A stretch of 35,589 nt of DNA, taken from a virus. Both the position numbers and the translations under genes were made by a program. The notes under the pieces are model-generated. The model saw only the letters and a program-made list of their open reading frames with translations. It was not told where the DNA came from and did no database searches. Shown here piece after piece: positions 1 to 8,872 of the stretch (positions within the stretch are counted from its first letter, which is position 1; each line of letters begins with the position of its first letter). Location: positions 1-35,589 of IMG/VR virus record IMGVR_UViG_3300050132_000506; one strand, 5' to 3'.

Positions 1-738
1 ATGGACCAATCGCAAAGGCTCGCAGTCTACAAGGCGCAAACAACCAACGTGCGAGAGCTTGAACTTGCTTGGAGCCATACAAACAAGCAGATTAATTCGC
101 TTTTAATAACCAAGCAGAACAAAGCGGTAGAGATCACCACAAAATCATTAACGCTGATATATTGTGCTTTAGCTGAATCTATATTCTCAAAACTTATCCA
201 TACGCCATACGGACTTACGCTCGATGAAATAGTTCAAGTGAAAAAAGCCGCAAACAACGATGGCGTAAAATATGGCTGGCTGAAGTGCGCAGAACTGTCT
301 ATTCGGCATATTGATGGTTCGAAAAGTGGACACAAGCACAACGTCAGACTTAGACTCACAAGACTAATTGATACTTATATATTTGATCCTAGCCTAATTC
401 GCAACAAACTAGCCCACGGCCAATGGTCAGTGGCGTTAAATAGAAAAAATGACGCCGTAAACAATGCAATAACTTTAGAAATAAAGAAACATAGCATTGT
501 GGAGCTTTACAAAAGAAAACACGCTTTAACAAGCTTTTCTTTAATCATGGAAGACATCATCGAATCTCCAAACAAAGCCCATCACCGAGACTACTGGAAA
601 CACATGACTGAGATGGAGGAAACACAACACAAATTGAGCTCCTGGACATTACAAGTAAAAATTGATCAACTCACCAAGAAGAAGAACTTTAGACCAGTCA
701 AGCCCGGCAGTTCGCCAGATATTCAATGCGACTCATAG
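1..738 (+). CDS. HEPN-domain protein, first gene of a Septu-type locus
   Basis: The 245-residue protein has no signal peptide or membrane segment and looks mostly helical. Residues 134-139 read RNKLAH, which fits the R-x4-6-H motif of HEPN domains with the usual polar residue after Arg. HEPN proteins are commonly RNases in toxin-antitoxin and abortive defence systems. The gene is AT-rich with codon use unlike the phage structural genes. It lies 74 bases upstream of a PtuA-like ATPase on the same strand, so it is probably the first gene of a three-gene operon. The ATG coincides with the first base of the window, so a longer start and the promoter cannot be judged. The HEPN call rests on one motif and helical character. 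RNase activity, or a role as a sensor or silent partner, is inference. Confidence 0.6.
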   Translation: MDQSQRLAVYKAQTTNVRELELAWSHTNKQINSLLITKQNKAVEITTKSLTLIYCALAESIFSKLIHTPYGLTLDEIVQVKKAANNDGVKYGWLKCAELSIRHIDGSKSGHKHNVRLRLTRLIDTYIFDPSLIRNKLAHGQWSVALNRKNDAVNNAITLEIKKHSIVELYKRKHALTSFSLIMEDIIESPNKAHHRDYWKHMTEMEETQHKLSSWTLQVKIDQLTKKKNFRPVKPGSSPDIQCDS

Positions 739-812
739 ACCGAGACAAAAAGTTGCTGCTTCGAAACTAGCTCTATCAGCACCATACCCTAATTGAGAAA
801 GGATGCCAAACA

Positions 813-1997
813 GTGAAGGTAGAAACAATAAATATCCATGCAATAGGTGGGATTCAGAGCTTAGAACTAACATTTAACGCTAGCATGAATATCATCTGCG
901 GCCCTAACGGAGTGGGTAAATCTACAATACTTGACTCAGTCGAACAGATGTTCGCCTACGGACTTAACACATCCATAAAGCGACATATTTCATTTCCATC
1001 TGGAACAATACAAAGCACAGTAATTCACGACAATATTCAGTACGAAAAATCTTTCACTACAACCGAATTCAAGCCTAGTTCTCAAGAGCATCATTGGCCT
1101 GAAATTAGCCATGTTAAATACGTTTTATATTCAAAAACCAACAGAACTTTCAGCTACGTTCCTCTCCAGTCTGTCACTCGGGACGCCTTGCGAACAGAGC
1201 AATCTAACTGGCTTGACAGTAGAGGTGGGATAACAACTCACGACATTAAAAACTGGTTTGTATTTCGCTTTTTATACTCAATACATGAAAACTCTCTTAC
1301 ATCCCAGCAACTCGAAAACTTTAAACTAGCCAAGGACTGCTTTTCTGCGTTAAATCCCAACTTTACTTTTTCAAGAGTGGATGGCAGCAGCAACGATATA
1401 ATGATAAATACCCCCAGCGGCGAAATTCACTATGAATATCTTTCTTCTGGGTTTAAATCATGTATATCGATATTGTTTGGAATAATTAAAGAAATAGAGC
1501 TTCGCTTTATAAACCCCAACATTACAGCCAGAGACTTCGAAGGAATAATACTAATTGATGAATTAGAAATCCACCTTCACCCCGAATGGCAATCTAATAT
1601 ATCAGCCATATTAACAACAACATTTCCTAACGCGCAGTTCATTGTAACCACTCATAGCCCCCACATTGTCCAGTCGGCTGATCAGGATCAAATCATTGCC
1701 TTAGAACAGATCAATGGTCAAACCACAAGAAGAGTGATACCTAACACATCTAATGGATTTAAAGGATGGACGCTCGACGAGGTACTGACAGATCTAATGG
1801 GGATGAATGATACTCGCTCAGCATATTTCAATAATTTAATTTATAGATTTGGACAATCTATTGATGCAGAAGATTATGTTACTGCATGTTTGTACTTCAA
1901 AGAGCTTGATGAGTCTCTCCATCCCGGCAACCAGGCGAGAAAATTGTTTCGACTCCAACTTGCATCAATTATGGGGGAAGATCATGATCAAGCTTGA
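813..1997 (+). CDS. ptuA: PtuA-like AAA/ABC-type ATPase (Septu defence)
   Basis: This 394-residue SMC/OLD-like P-loop ATPase has Walker A GPNGVGKST at residues 30-38, an ABC signature-like YLSSGFKS at 209-216, Walker B IILIDE at 245-250 with catalytic Glu250, and a switch His281 in TTHSPHIV. The 170-residue insert between Walker A and the signature is short, as in PtuA and retron-associated ATPases rather than in SMC proteins. In Septu systems PtuA forms a complex with the HNH nuclease PtuB and gates its DNA or RNA cleavage. The start is a GTG at 813, chosen because AGAAAGGA at 796-803 is well spaced; the ATG at 803 is out of frame. The coding end overlaps the next gene by 14 bases, which implies translational coupling. 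AT-rich composition marks it as cargo. Confidence 0.88.
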   Translation: MKVETINIHAIGGIQSLELTFNASMNIICGPNGVGKSTILDSVEQMFAYGLNTSIKRHISFPSGTIQSTVIHDNIQYEKSFTTTEFKPSSQEHHWPEISHVKYVLYSKTNRTFSYVPLQSVTRDALRTEQSNWLDSRGGITTHDIKNWFVFRFLYSIHENSLTSQQLENFKLAKDCFSALNPNFTFSRVDGSSNDIMINTPSGEIHYEYLSSGFKSCISILFGIIKEIELRFINPNITARDFEGIILIDELEIHLHPEWQSNISAILTTTFPNAQFIVTTHSPHIVQSADQDQIIALEQINGQTTRRVIPNTSNGFKGWTLDEVLTDLMGMNDTRSAYFNNLIYRFGQSIDAEDYVTACLYFKELDESLHPGNQARKLFRLQLASIMGEDHDQA

Positions 1998-2727
1998 ACG
2001 CAATTTTTCGCCATTGTGTCTTCGACCTTTCGACGCAACAAGGCTTACGGACGAGTTTGCGACCACCCAAAAAAACGTCTGGAACATCGAAGAACTTAAG
2101 CTTGCCTTGTTGACTACGAGCAATAGTAAATGTGCCTACTGCGAGTGCAATTTGACGTCTGAAAGTAAGTATATGGAAGTTGAGCACTTTTTTGATAAAA
2201 ACAGATATCCGGAGCATGTCGTAGCCTGGGATAACCTTCTCCCGTCCTGCAAGAGGTGCAATGGTTTCAAAGGCTGCCACGACGTCATGCTCGAACCTAT
2301 TGTAAATCCCTATAAAACAAATCCGATTTTTCATTTCAAACTTAAACATTACCGATTTCAACCAAAAACCGAAATAGCCAAGAACACCATCGACGTAATC
2401 AATCTAAACCAGCTAGACAGGGCCATACAAGTAAGATTCGATTTGGGCGAGATAATTCATCAGGCGATAGACAACGCTAATGAAAGCCTTCAAAAATTTA
2501 CTGAAACTAGAAGTACGCGCACGAAAAATATAATATTAAATCTCACAAAACAACTATTACTGGAATGTCAACCAACAGCATCATACGCAGCTGTAACATC
2601 GACTATACTTCATGACAGCGAATTATACCAAGCATTAAGATCGGGGCTAAATCATTTGGACCTATGGAGCTCCATGTTTGAAGAGCTTCACAACGAGTCT
2701 AAAAAAATCGCACTTGACACAGTATAG
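1984..2727 (+). CDS. ptuB: PtuB-like HNH endonuclease (Septu defence)
   Basis: The 247-residue protein is an HNH nuclease of the type paired with PtuA and with type I-A retrons. Visible features are Cys50-x2-Cys53, Glu67-His68 in VEHFF, Trp82-Asp83-Asn84 in WDNLLPSC, and Cys89-x2-Cys92-Asn93, so both zinc-knuckle Cys pairs and the catalytic His/Asn are intact. The C-terminal 130 residues are helical. ATG at 1984 is preferred over in-frame upstream codons (from 1849) because a GGGGGA ribosome site lies at about 1973-1979 and the start overlaps the end of ptuA. It should act as the effector nuclease of the complex. No reverse transcriptase is visible, so a retron assignment is not supported here. 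Confidence 0.85.
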   Translation: MIKLERNFSPLCLRPFDATRLTDEFATTQKNVWNIEELKLALLTTSNSKCAYCECNLTSESKYMEVEHFFDKNRYPEHVVAWDNLLPSCKRCNGFKGCHDVMLEPIVNPYKTNPIFHFKLKHYRFQPKTEIAKNTIDVINLNQLDRAIQVRFDLGEIIHQAIDNANESLQKFTETRSTRTKNIILNLTKQLLLECQPTASYAAVTSTILHDSELYQALRSGLNHLDLWSSMFEELHNESKKIALDTV

Positions 2728-2742
2728 AGCAAAGAGATAGCC

Positions 2743-2766
2743 CCGTTACTGATTGTCCAGTAACGG
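2743..2766. terminator. Hairpin between ptuB and the convergent Q gene
   Basis: CCGTTACT (2743-2750) and AGTAACGG (2759-2766) form a perfect 8-bp stem with an 8-base loop, directly between the stop codons of two convergent operons. There is no strong U-run on either side, only an AT-rich flank, so it may be a weak bidirectional terminator. Confidence 0.5.
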
Positions 2767-2776
2767 TGTATTAATA

Positions 2777-3775
2777 TTACATTTCAAACCTAACAACCCC
2801 CTCCCCAACCCACTCATTAACCATCCCCATCCGCCCCTGAATCGGCCCCAACTCATTCTCCACCCAAACCTCAGTAGCCTCCCTTATAGACCCAAACCCC
2901 CCAGCGTTCTGCGGAACAATCCCCATCAACTGCGGCGGTATCCGCAAACTAGCCAACACATCATCCCGCGTTTGATTCTTTATCGAATTAAACTCATCCT
3001 TCGCCGTCACCTCACTCACCGGAATAATCTGCAGCCCATCCTTTTTCCCATTCGGTGAGTACACAAACAAATTCCGAAAATTCCCCGGCCCCTTGGCATC
3101 CTTCAACGCCTTGCGCAAAGCATCCACATCAGCCTCATTCTGCGCCGCATCAGTCATATATAAAATAAACCCAGCATGACTCCCATTCTCATAATACTTA
3201 CGCCGAAACAACGTAGCCGACTCGTTCAACAGCGCCGACTGCAGCGCACTAATCCACTCTGGCAACCCATAAATCTCCTGGTGCAGATCCGCCTCACGCA
3301 GATGAAAGATGCTCCCCTGCTCAAACTCATGCTCTTCCTTCCACCCTTGCGCCAAAAAATAACGCCCATCAATACCAGGTCGCATGTACTTCGCCAGCGG
3401 CGGCACCAACTCCCGCGCAGTCCCCAAAACCGAACGCCGTAATTCTAGATACCCATTCCCCAGGCAAAGAAAATCCAACGCGAACTGCTCAAACGCCGCC
3501 CTGGACAACAACGGATGCGGAATAAACGACTTGCTCAACATGTTGCGCTTGAACATCAACCCAGAATGCAGATGCACGCTCGACCGGATCGACCGCGCCA
3601 GCCCATCCAGCGACAACGGCGGCTCATACCAACGCCCGTTAAACCAGCTCTCCAGATAATCAAACATCGCACCGCCGCTCAGTACCGGCGCCGGCTCGCC
3701 AAAGCTGAACACCTCCATACCAGGAGAAGCCAATTCAGCAGGGACTACAGCATCAGAAACCATTACATCACTCAT
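2777..3775 (-). CDS. Q: Portal protein (P2 gpQ family)
   Basis: The 332-residue product matches the P2/PBSX portal family in length (P2 gpQ is about 344) and sequence. It forms the dodecameric ring at the capsid vertex through which DNA is packaged and ejected and to which the tail attaches. Recognisable portions are the FDYLESWFNGRWYEPP start and the long helical stretch after DALRKALKDAKG with the FRNLFVYSPNGKKDGL strand. The ATG at 3775 directly abuts the TAG of the terminase gene, so both are read as one leftward P-Q operon as in P2. The gene ends 11 bases beyond the hairpin shared with ptuB. Confidence 0.95.
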   Translation of the reverse strand: MSDVMVSDAVVPAELASPGMEVFSFGEPAPVLSGGAMFDYLESWFNGRWYEPPLSLDGLARSIRSSVHLHSGLMFKRNMLSKSFIPHPLLSRAAFEQFALDFLCLGNGYLELRRSVLGTARELVPPLAKYMRPGIDGRYFLAQGWKEEHEFEQGSIFHLREADLHQEIYGLPEWISALQSALLNESATLFRRKYYENGSHAGFILYMTDAAQNEADVDALRKALKDAKGPGNFRNLFVYSPNGKKDGLQIIPVSEVTAKDEFNSIKNQTRDDVLASLRIPPQLMGIVPQNAGGFGSIREATEVWVENELGPIQGRMGMVNEWVGEGVVRFEM

Positions 3776-5554
3776 CTAAAAAATCTCCATCCGCCCGGTA
3801 TTGGCAGCCGTCTGCCCCTCAAGCGGTTCGTTATGCAATGCATGAAAAAGCGCCCATGCCAGATCGGCGTGGCCGGTGGTCTCGCTGCGCCCTGCGGTGT
3901 AAGTGAATTGGCGACCGCCAGCGGTCACTGTCTTGCGAATCGCCATCAGCGACTGGGCCATATCAGTCCAGCCGGCGTCGAACTCCAGACGGCCCTTATG
4001 GATCACGTCGTAAGCCTTCAACACCAGCCGTGTCTTCACCTCAGGCGAATAACTGAACGTCGTCACGTTGGGGAAAAACTGCCGCACCAGCTGCGCCACG
4101 CCGCTACCCAGCCCAGTAACGTCAATCCCGATGTAGGTCACCCAATAACGCCCGCACACCGCCTTGATCGCAGCCGCCTGCGACGCAAAATCCATCCCGC
4201 GAAACTGATGCCGCTCCAACACCCGAAACTTGCCACCGGGCACCAGCGGCGGCGCGACCACCACCAACCCGGAACAATCGCCGGTCTCGGCCGGGTCATA
4301 ACCGACCCATACCTGACGGTCACCGAACGGGCGCATGGCAAACGGCTTATAGTCCTCAGACCACTCCACCCAACTGTCGACCATGCAAGGCTGCAGCACC
4401 GACAACGGAAAAATGCTTGCGCCGTCGTCAACAAAGTCGCACATCAACAGGTTGGCAAACGCCTCAGGGCTGTACTCCCGGCGCAGCTCTTCAATATCGA
4501 ACAGGCTACAACCGCCCTGCTCCGCGTCCAGAATCGTGACGATCTGGCGCCACAACCGATCCTCACAAAACCGACCTTGCTGCAGCGCACCGTGCGACAC
4601 ATCCACCTTGGTGTGCATCGCTGCCGGCTTGCCCTTGTTGAAGCGCTCCCCGGTCCAAAACGTGTACGCCTCATGGGCCATGCTTGATGGCGTCGAAAAG
4701 TAGGTTTTACGCCACTTCTTGTGCATCGCCATGCCCGAAGCAACCTTGTTCAACTCCTCAAACTTGAACGTCCAAAAAAACTCATCAAAGTAAAAGTTGC
4801 CGTGATAGCCCTGTGCGGTGCGTGCGTTAGTGCCCAAGAAATACAGCTCAGCGCCATTGGGCAAAACAATTGGGTCACCGGTCAGCTCAACCCCAATCAC
4901 CTCACGGGCAAACGCCAAAATGTAGCCCCGAAACAAATAGGCTTGGTTCTTCGACGCAGACAGGAATATCTGATTACGGCCCGTATCCAGCGCATCGATA
5001 AACGCCTCACGGGCAAAGTAATACGTGGCCCCAATCTGCCGGCTTTTCAGGATTACCCTGGTGCGCTGATTACCCGCCCGGTACCAGTCTTTTTGATAAT
5101 CGAAACAGCCATCAACAAAGGCCTCGCGTAGCTGCTCGACCTGCTCTTCGCTGATATCGTTTTTCGCGGCCTTCTTCTTCGGCCCTTCGTTGCGCTTGGC
5201 CAACTTCGGGTTCAGGTCTGTCTCGGTACCGCCCTCCTGGTACCGCTGAATCCGCGCCTGCCGCTCAAGCTGACGGTGCAACAGGTCGATCTCCTTGAAG
5301 TCGCCGCTGCTCTTCCCATCCTTCAAAATCAATTGCACCAGGCGCGCTTCCAGCGCCCCGCCTATCCGCTCAACACTGTCCGCGCGATCCCATTCGTCTC
5401 GGGCCTTCCAACTGTGCAGCGTTTTTTCTTTCTCCCCCGTCGCTTCCGCGATCTCGCAGACACGCCAGCCCGTCCAGTACAAAAACTTGGCCTGGCGCCG
5501 GGGGTCGAGGGGTAACAACTCTGTGTTCTTCATGGCGGCGATGCTGCCGCCCAT
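3776..5554 (-). CDS. P: Terminase large subunit, ATPase/nuclease (P2 gpP family)
   Basis: The 592 residues equal the usual gpP length. The N-terminus (PRRQAKFLYWTGW and a helix-turn-helix through residue 50) is the P2-type DNA-binding end. The motor shows the deviant Walker A around LKSRQIGAT (169-177), Walker B FYFDEF (254-259) and the coupling STPSS (287-291). The nuclease half carries GYDPAETG (Asp420) and GIDVTG (Asp478). It packages concatemer or circular DNA into proheads and cuts cos with gpM. The start is uncertain: ATG at 5554 has only a distant GGAG, and ATG at 5533 (residue 8) lacks a clear ribosome site. It is divergent from O, sharing a 131-base control region. Confidence 0.95.
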   Translation of the reverse strand: MGGSIAAMKNTELLPLDPRRQAKFLYWTGWRVCEIAEATGEKEKTLHSWKARDEWDRADSVERIGGALEARLVQLILKDGKSSGDFKEIDLLHRQLERQARIQRYQEGGTETDLNPKLAKRNEGPKKKAAKNDISEEQVEQLREAFVDGCFDYQKDWYRAGNQRTRVILKSRQIGATYYFAREAFIDALDTGRNQIFLSASKNQAYLFRGYILAFAREVIGVELTGDPIVLPNGAELYFLGTNARTAQGYHGNFYFDEFFWTFKFEELNKVASGMAMHKKWRKTYFSTPSSMAHEAYTFWTGERFNKGKPAAMHTKVDVSHGALQQGRFCEDRLWRQIVTILDAEQGGCSLFDIEELRREYSPEAFANLLMCDFVDDGASIFPLSVLQPCMVDSWVEWSEDYKPFAMRPFGDRQVWVGYDPAETGDCSGLVVVAPPLVPGGKFRVLERHQFRGMDFASQAAAIKAVCGRYWVTYIGIDVTGLGSGVAQLVRQFFPNVTTFSYSPEVKTRLVLKAYDVIHKGRLEFDAGWTDMAQSLMAIRKTVTAGGRQFTYTAGRSETTGHADLAWALFHALHNEPLEGQTAANTGRMEIF

Positions 5555-5579
5555 GCGTGCTACTCAATAGCTCCGCCCT

Positions 5580-5601
5580 GTGTAAGCCCCGGCGCTACAA
5601 C
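5580..5601. promoter_or_regulatory. Ogr/Delta-type late activator site upstream of O (and P)
   Basis: TGTA at 5581-5584 and TACA at 5596-5599 are separated by 11 bases, and CTACAAC at 5595-5601 is identical to that in two other sites of this window (upstream of V and FI). The dyad lies 96 bases from its centre to the O start, leaving room for a promoter at about the P2-like spacing. CCATAG at 5636-5641 is a possible -10. It is too close to the P start to serve that gene with P2 geometry, so the leftward promoter is not resolved. Confidence 0.7.
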
Positions 5602-5685
5602 TCTGCTGCGTTGCCGCGTCACGCGCGCGACACGACCATAGCCCTCATTGCAACGCACATCGCGCCAACGCATTGAGGAACCCGC

Positions 5686-6519
5686 ATGAAGAAGTTTCGC
5701 AGCAAGTTTTTCCGCGTAGCCGTCGAAGGTGCGACCACCGACGGCCGCCGCATCGAGCGCGACTGGATCGACCAAATGGCCGCCAGCTACGACCGCAGCA
5801 AATACGGCGCCCGCATCTGGATGGAACACATTCGCGGCACCCTGCCCGACTCGCCATTTCGCGCATACGGCGACGTACTGGCCGTCAAAGCAGAAGACAT
5901 CGAAATCGACGGCAAAACCGTCCGCGCCTTGTTCGCCCAGATCGAACCCACCGCCGACCTGATCAACATGGTCAACACCCTCAAACAAAAAATCTTCACC
6001 AGCATCGAAGTCCGTGAAAAGTTCGCCGACACCGGCAAGGCCTACCTCATGGGCCTGGGCGTCACCGATACCCCGGCCAGCCTAGGCACCGAAATGCTCG
6101 CTTTCTCCGCACAGCACCCCGAAGCCAGCCCGCTCAAAGCGCGCAAACAATCGCCAGACAACCTATTCACCGAAGCGTCGGAAACCGACCTGGTGTTTGA
6201 AGAATACGAAGAAAAACCCAGCATCGGCGCCCAGCTGTTCAGCAAGGTTCAAGACCTGCTCAAAGGCAAACAGAACCGCGACGACAGCGAATCCCTCGCC
6301 GTAGGCCAAGCCGTCGAAGCTATCGCCGAGCACGGCAAAAACCTGGCAGACGAATTCGCCGCCGAGCAAAAAGCCAACAACCAATTACGCACGCAGCTGC
6401 AGCAGCTCAGCAGCGACTTCAGCGACCTCAAAACACGGCTCAGCACTACCCAAGACCACAACCAACAGCAGCGCCCGAAGGTACACGGCGGCAGCAACCA
6501 AGCCCTGACTGAATTCTGA
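5686..6519 (+). CDS. O: Capsid scaffolding protein and maturation protease (P2 gpO family)
   Basis: The 277-residue protein guides prohead assembly and then cleaves itself, the capsid and the portal. The serine-protease triad described for P2 gpO aligns: Asp19 in TTDGR, His48 in WMEHIRG and Ser106 in FTSIEV. After about residue 195 the protein is helical and Gln-rich, ending in the coiled-coil scaffold segment that contacts capsid subunits. GAGGA at 5675-5679 is well placed before the ATG. It is the first gene of the rightward late operon O-N-M-L-X-lysis-R-S, following the activator dyad at 5580-5601. Confidence 0.95.
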   Translation: MKKFRSKFFRVAVEGATTDGRRIERDWIDQMAASYDRSKYGARIWMEHIRGTLPDSPFRAYGDVLAVKAEDIEIDGKTVRALFAQIEPTADLINMVNTLKQKIFTSIEVREKFADTGKAYLMGLGVTDTPASLGTEMLAFSAQHPEASPLKARKQSPDNLFTEASETDLVFEEYEEKPSIGAQLFSKVQDLLKGKQNRDDSESLAVGQAVEAIAEHGKNLADEFAAEQKANNQLRTQLQQLSSDFSDLKTRLSTTQDHNQQQRPKVHGGSNQALTEF

Positions 6520-6556
6520 CCCACGGCCAACCCCGCCAGCCTTACCGGAGACACCC

Positions 6557-7597
6557 ATGCGCAACGACACACGAAAACTTTACAGCGGTTACACCCACCA
6601 AGTCGCCCGACTCAACGGCGTCGAAACCGCCACCGCAACGTTCAACGTCGACCCCACCATTCAACAAAAACTAGAAACCCGCATTCAGGAATCCAGTGAG
6701 TTTCTGGGCAAAATCAACGTCATCGGCGTTGATGAACAAGAAGGCGAAAAAGTCGGCCTTGGCATCGGCAGCACCGTTGCCGGGCGCACCGACACCTCAC
6801 AAAAAGCCCGTGAGCCACGCAGCATCGGCACCCTGTCCAGCGACAAGTACAAAGCTGAAAAAACCGACTTCGACACCTTTGTCACCTACCGGCAGCTCGA
6901 CGCCTGGGCGAAGTTCAAAGACTTCCAGACCCGCCTGTCGTCCGCCATTGCCCAGCGCCAGGCCCTCGACCGCATTCAAATCGGCTTTTACGGCACCAAA
7001 GCCGCTGTGCAAACTGATCGCACCGCCAACCCCCTGCTCGAAGACGTCAACATCGGCTGGTTCCAGCAATACCGTACCCATGCCCCCGACCGCGTCATGA
7101 GCGAAGGCGGCACTCCAGGCCAAATCAGCATCGGCAAAGCCGGTGACTTCAAAAACATCGACGCCCTGGTCTATGACGCCATCCAACTGCTCGACCCTTG
7201 GTACCGGCGCAATCCGGGGCTCATCGTCCTGACCGGGCGCGAACTGGTGCACGACAAATTTCTCGCCCTGGTCAACAAAGACCAAGACTCCACAGACGCG
7301 TTGGCCAGCGACCTGATCATCTCTCAGCGCCGTGTTGGCGGCCTGCCGTTGTACGAAGTGCCCTACATTCCCGAAGGCGCGCTGATGATCACCACCTTCG
7401 CCAACCTGTCGATTTACTGGCAGATCGGCGCTCGCCGCCGCTACCTCAAAGAAGAACCTGACTGGAACCGCATCAGCAACTTTGAGTCTTCCAACGACGC
7501 CTACGTCGTCGAGGACTACGGCCTTGGCTGCCTGCTGGAGAACATCAAAGCCGTTGAAGCGCCTGAAGAGCCACCAGCGGAAGGCGGCGAGGAGTAA
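6557..7597 (+). CDS. N: Major capsid protein (P2 gpN family)
   Basis: The 346-residue HK97-fold coat protein aligns along its length with P2 gpN (about 357 residues). Shared blocks include IQESSEFL near residue 45, the ANPLLEDVNIGW stretch, VLTGRELVHDKF, the LIISQRRVGGLP block and the C-terminal VVEDYGLGCLLE. The P2 protein is cut near residue 31 by gpO; the corresponding spot here is around ATATFNVDP (residues 25-33), but the exact bond is inferred. CCGGAGAC ahead of the ATG is the ribosome site. It lies 37 bases after O in the same operon. Confidence 0.96.
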   Translation: MRNDTRKLYSGYTHQVARLNGVETATATFNVDPTIQQKLETRIQESSEFLGKINVIGVDEQEGEKVGLGIGSTVAGRTDTSQKAREPRSIGTLSSDKYKAEKTDFDTFVTYRQLDAWAKFKDFQTRLSSAIAQRQALDRIQIGFYGTKAAVQTDRTANPLLEDVNIGWFQQYRTHAPDRVMSEGGTPGQISIGKAGDFKNIDALVYDAIQLLDPWYRRNPGLIVLTGRELVHDKFLALVNKDQDSTDALASDLIISQRRVGGLPLYEVPYIPEGALMITTFANLSIYWQIGARRRYLKEEPDWNRISNFESSNDAYVVEDYGLGCLLENIKAVEAPEEPPAEGGEE

Positions 7598-7600
7598 GTC

Positions 7601-8305
7601 ATGGCACTCAGCCTCGCCCAGGCCCACCAACGCCGCGCTCGCGCCGCCATGGAGTCAGCCAAAACCGCGCCCCAGCAATCCATGCAAGGCGCCACCGCCT
7701 ACGAGCATCAACTCAACCAGTTGCTGCAGGACCGATTACGCCTAAAGCAGATCCAGTCCAACACCGGCAAGGCCGAACTCAAACTGGTGCTGCTGCCTGA
7801 ATACATCCCCTATATCGAAGGCGTGCTTGGTGCGGGCAATGGTGCTCAGGATGAAGTGCTGACCACCGTCATGGTCTGGCGGATTGATGCTGCGGACTAC
7901 AGCGGCGCACTAGACATCGCCACGTACGTTCTCAAACACAAACTGATCATGCCTGATCGCTTCGAACGCACCACCGGGTGCCTGGTCGCTGAAGAAATCG
8001 CCATCGCGGCCCTTAAAGCACAAAAGACCGGAGGCACTTTCAGTCGCGACATTCTCTACCGCACCGTTGAATTGACCGACGACCACGATATGCCTGACCA
8101 AGCTCGCGCCAAGCTGTACCTCGCCAGCGGTCGCGCCACATTACACGGCATCACCGCCGACATTCGCGGCCAAGCGGGTCAGTCGCAAGCCGGCATCGAC
8201 TTGCTCAAGCGCGCCATCGACCTGCACGACAGTTGCGGCGGCAAAAAAGACCTGGAGGGCGCAGAACGCCTTCTGAAAAAACACACTGCCGAGACCGGCG
8301 GTTAA
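7601..8305 (+). CDS. M: Terminase small/endonuclease subunit (P2 gpM family)
   Basis: The 234-residue protein has the gpM length (P2 about 247) and position directly after the capsid gene, starting 3 bases after its stop with GGCGAGGAG serving as ribosome site. The N-terminus is basic and helical (residues 1-50), followed by a helical body typical of this family. gpM recognises cos and, with gpP, makes the staggered ends during packaging. The C-terminus after residue 180 contains tetratricopeptide-like helices around GIDLLKRAIDLHDSCGG. No anomalies. Confidence 0.93.
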   Translation: MALSLAQAHQRRARAAMESAKTAPQQSMQGATAYEHQLNQLLQDRLRLKQIQSNTGKAELKLVLLPEYIPYIEGVLGAGNGAQDEVLTTVMVWRIDAADYSGALDIATYVLKHKLIMPDRFERTTGCLVAEEIAIAALKAQKTGGTFSRDILYRTVELTDDHDMPDQARAKLYLASGRATLHGITADIRGQAGQSQAGIDLLKRAIDLHDSCGGKKDLEGAERLLKKHTAETGG

Positions 8306-8410
8306 CCGAGCGTCCCCACGCACCCCGCCGGCTCGGGGCGGATCGGCTTGGCCGTTACGCCACAACGTGAACCCCCGACCACCGGCGACCTATTGACGGA
8401 GCGCAACCCC

Positions 8411-8872
8411 ATGAGCGGATTCGTAGCAGGTGGCCCCACCGCTGGCGGCCACATCAACACCGACCCTTTCTGGCCTTCCATCGACCTCGACGATCTGCGT
8501 AAAACGCTGCGCATCGATTCCAGTGTCAGCCAGCCGCGGCTAGAAACAGCAACCATAAACGGCGCCATCACCGTAAATCGCGAACTCGCCGCATGGCGCA
8601 GCAGTCAGCAAGCCGCAGGACACGCCACCTTGGTTGAAGTGCCCAGCGAACAAGTCAACGACGTATCGATCCTGGCGCATCTCTACCTACGCGCGATTCA
8701 AGCCGCCACCGGCGCCGAGATCACCGAGCGCTACCGCTCCTACGACAGCACCAACGCCGGCCACCAGAACGTGGACGAACTCACCCCCAGCATCGACGAA
8801 TACCGCCGCGACCAACGCTGGGCCATACGTGACTTGCTCGGGTGCAATCGCACCACCGTGGAGTTGATCTGA
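8411..8872 (+). CDS. L: Head completion/stabilisation protein (P2 gpL family)
   Basis: The 153-residue protein corresponds to P2 gpL (about 169 residues), which closes and stabilises the DNA-filled head at the connector. The recognisable segment is FWPSIDLDDLRKTLRID near the start and the C-terminal RDQRWAIRDLLG block found across gpL proteins. ATG at 8411 is chosen because GGAG at 8398-8401 precedes it; the frame stays open upstream to a TTG at 8348 but without a ribosome site. The TGA overlaps the ATG of X by one base. Confidence 0.9.
   Translation: MSGFVAGGPTAGGHINTDPFWPSIDLDDLRKTLRIDSSVSQPRLETATINGAITVNRELAAWRSSQQAAGHATLVEVPSEQVNDVSILAHLYLRAIQAATGAEITERYRSYDSTNAGHQNVDELTPSIDEYRRDQRWAIRDLLGCNRTTVELI

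Noticed and set aside
1-2727. Retron type I-A (which also uses a PtuA/PtuB pair)
   Set aside because: No reverse transcriptase or msr-msd-like repeat is visible; could only be revived by sequence upstream of position 1.
2728-2776. Possible cos site between ptuB and Q
   Set aside because: Only a hairpin and AT-rich bases are present; nothing resembles the GC-rich P2-type cohesive end. cos is probably upstream of the window.
3515-4687. Long plus-strand open frame opposite Q and P
   Set aside because: It is the antisense shadow of two well-recognised genes, has an implausible Arg/His-rich product and no ribosome site.
6797-7630. Long minus-strand open frame opposite the capsid gene
   Set aside because: Antisense shadow of N created by GC-rich codon bias; no homology-like motif.
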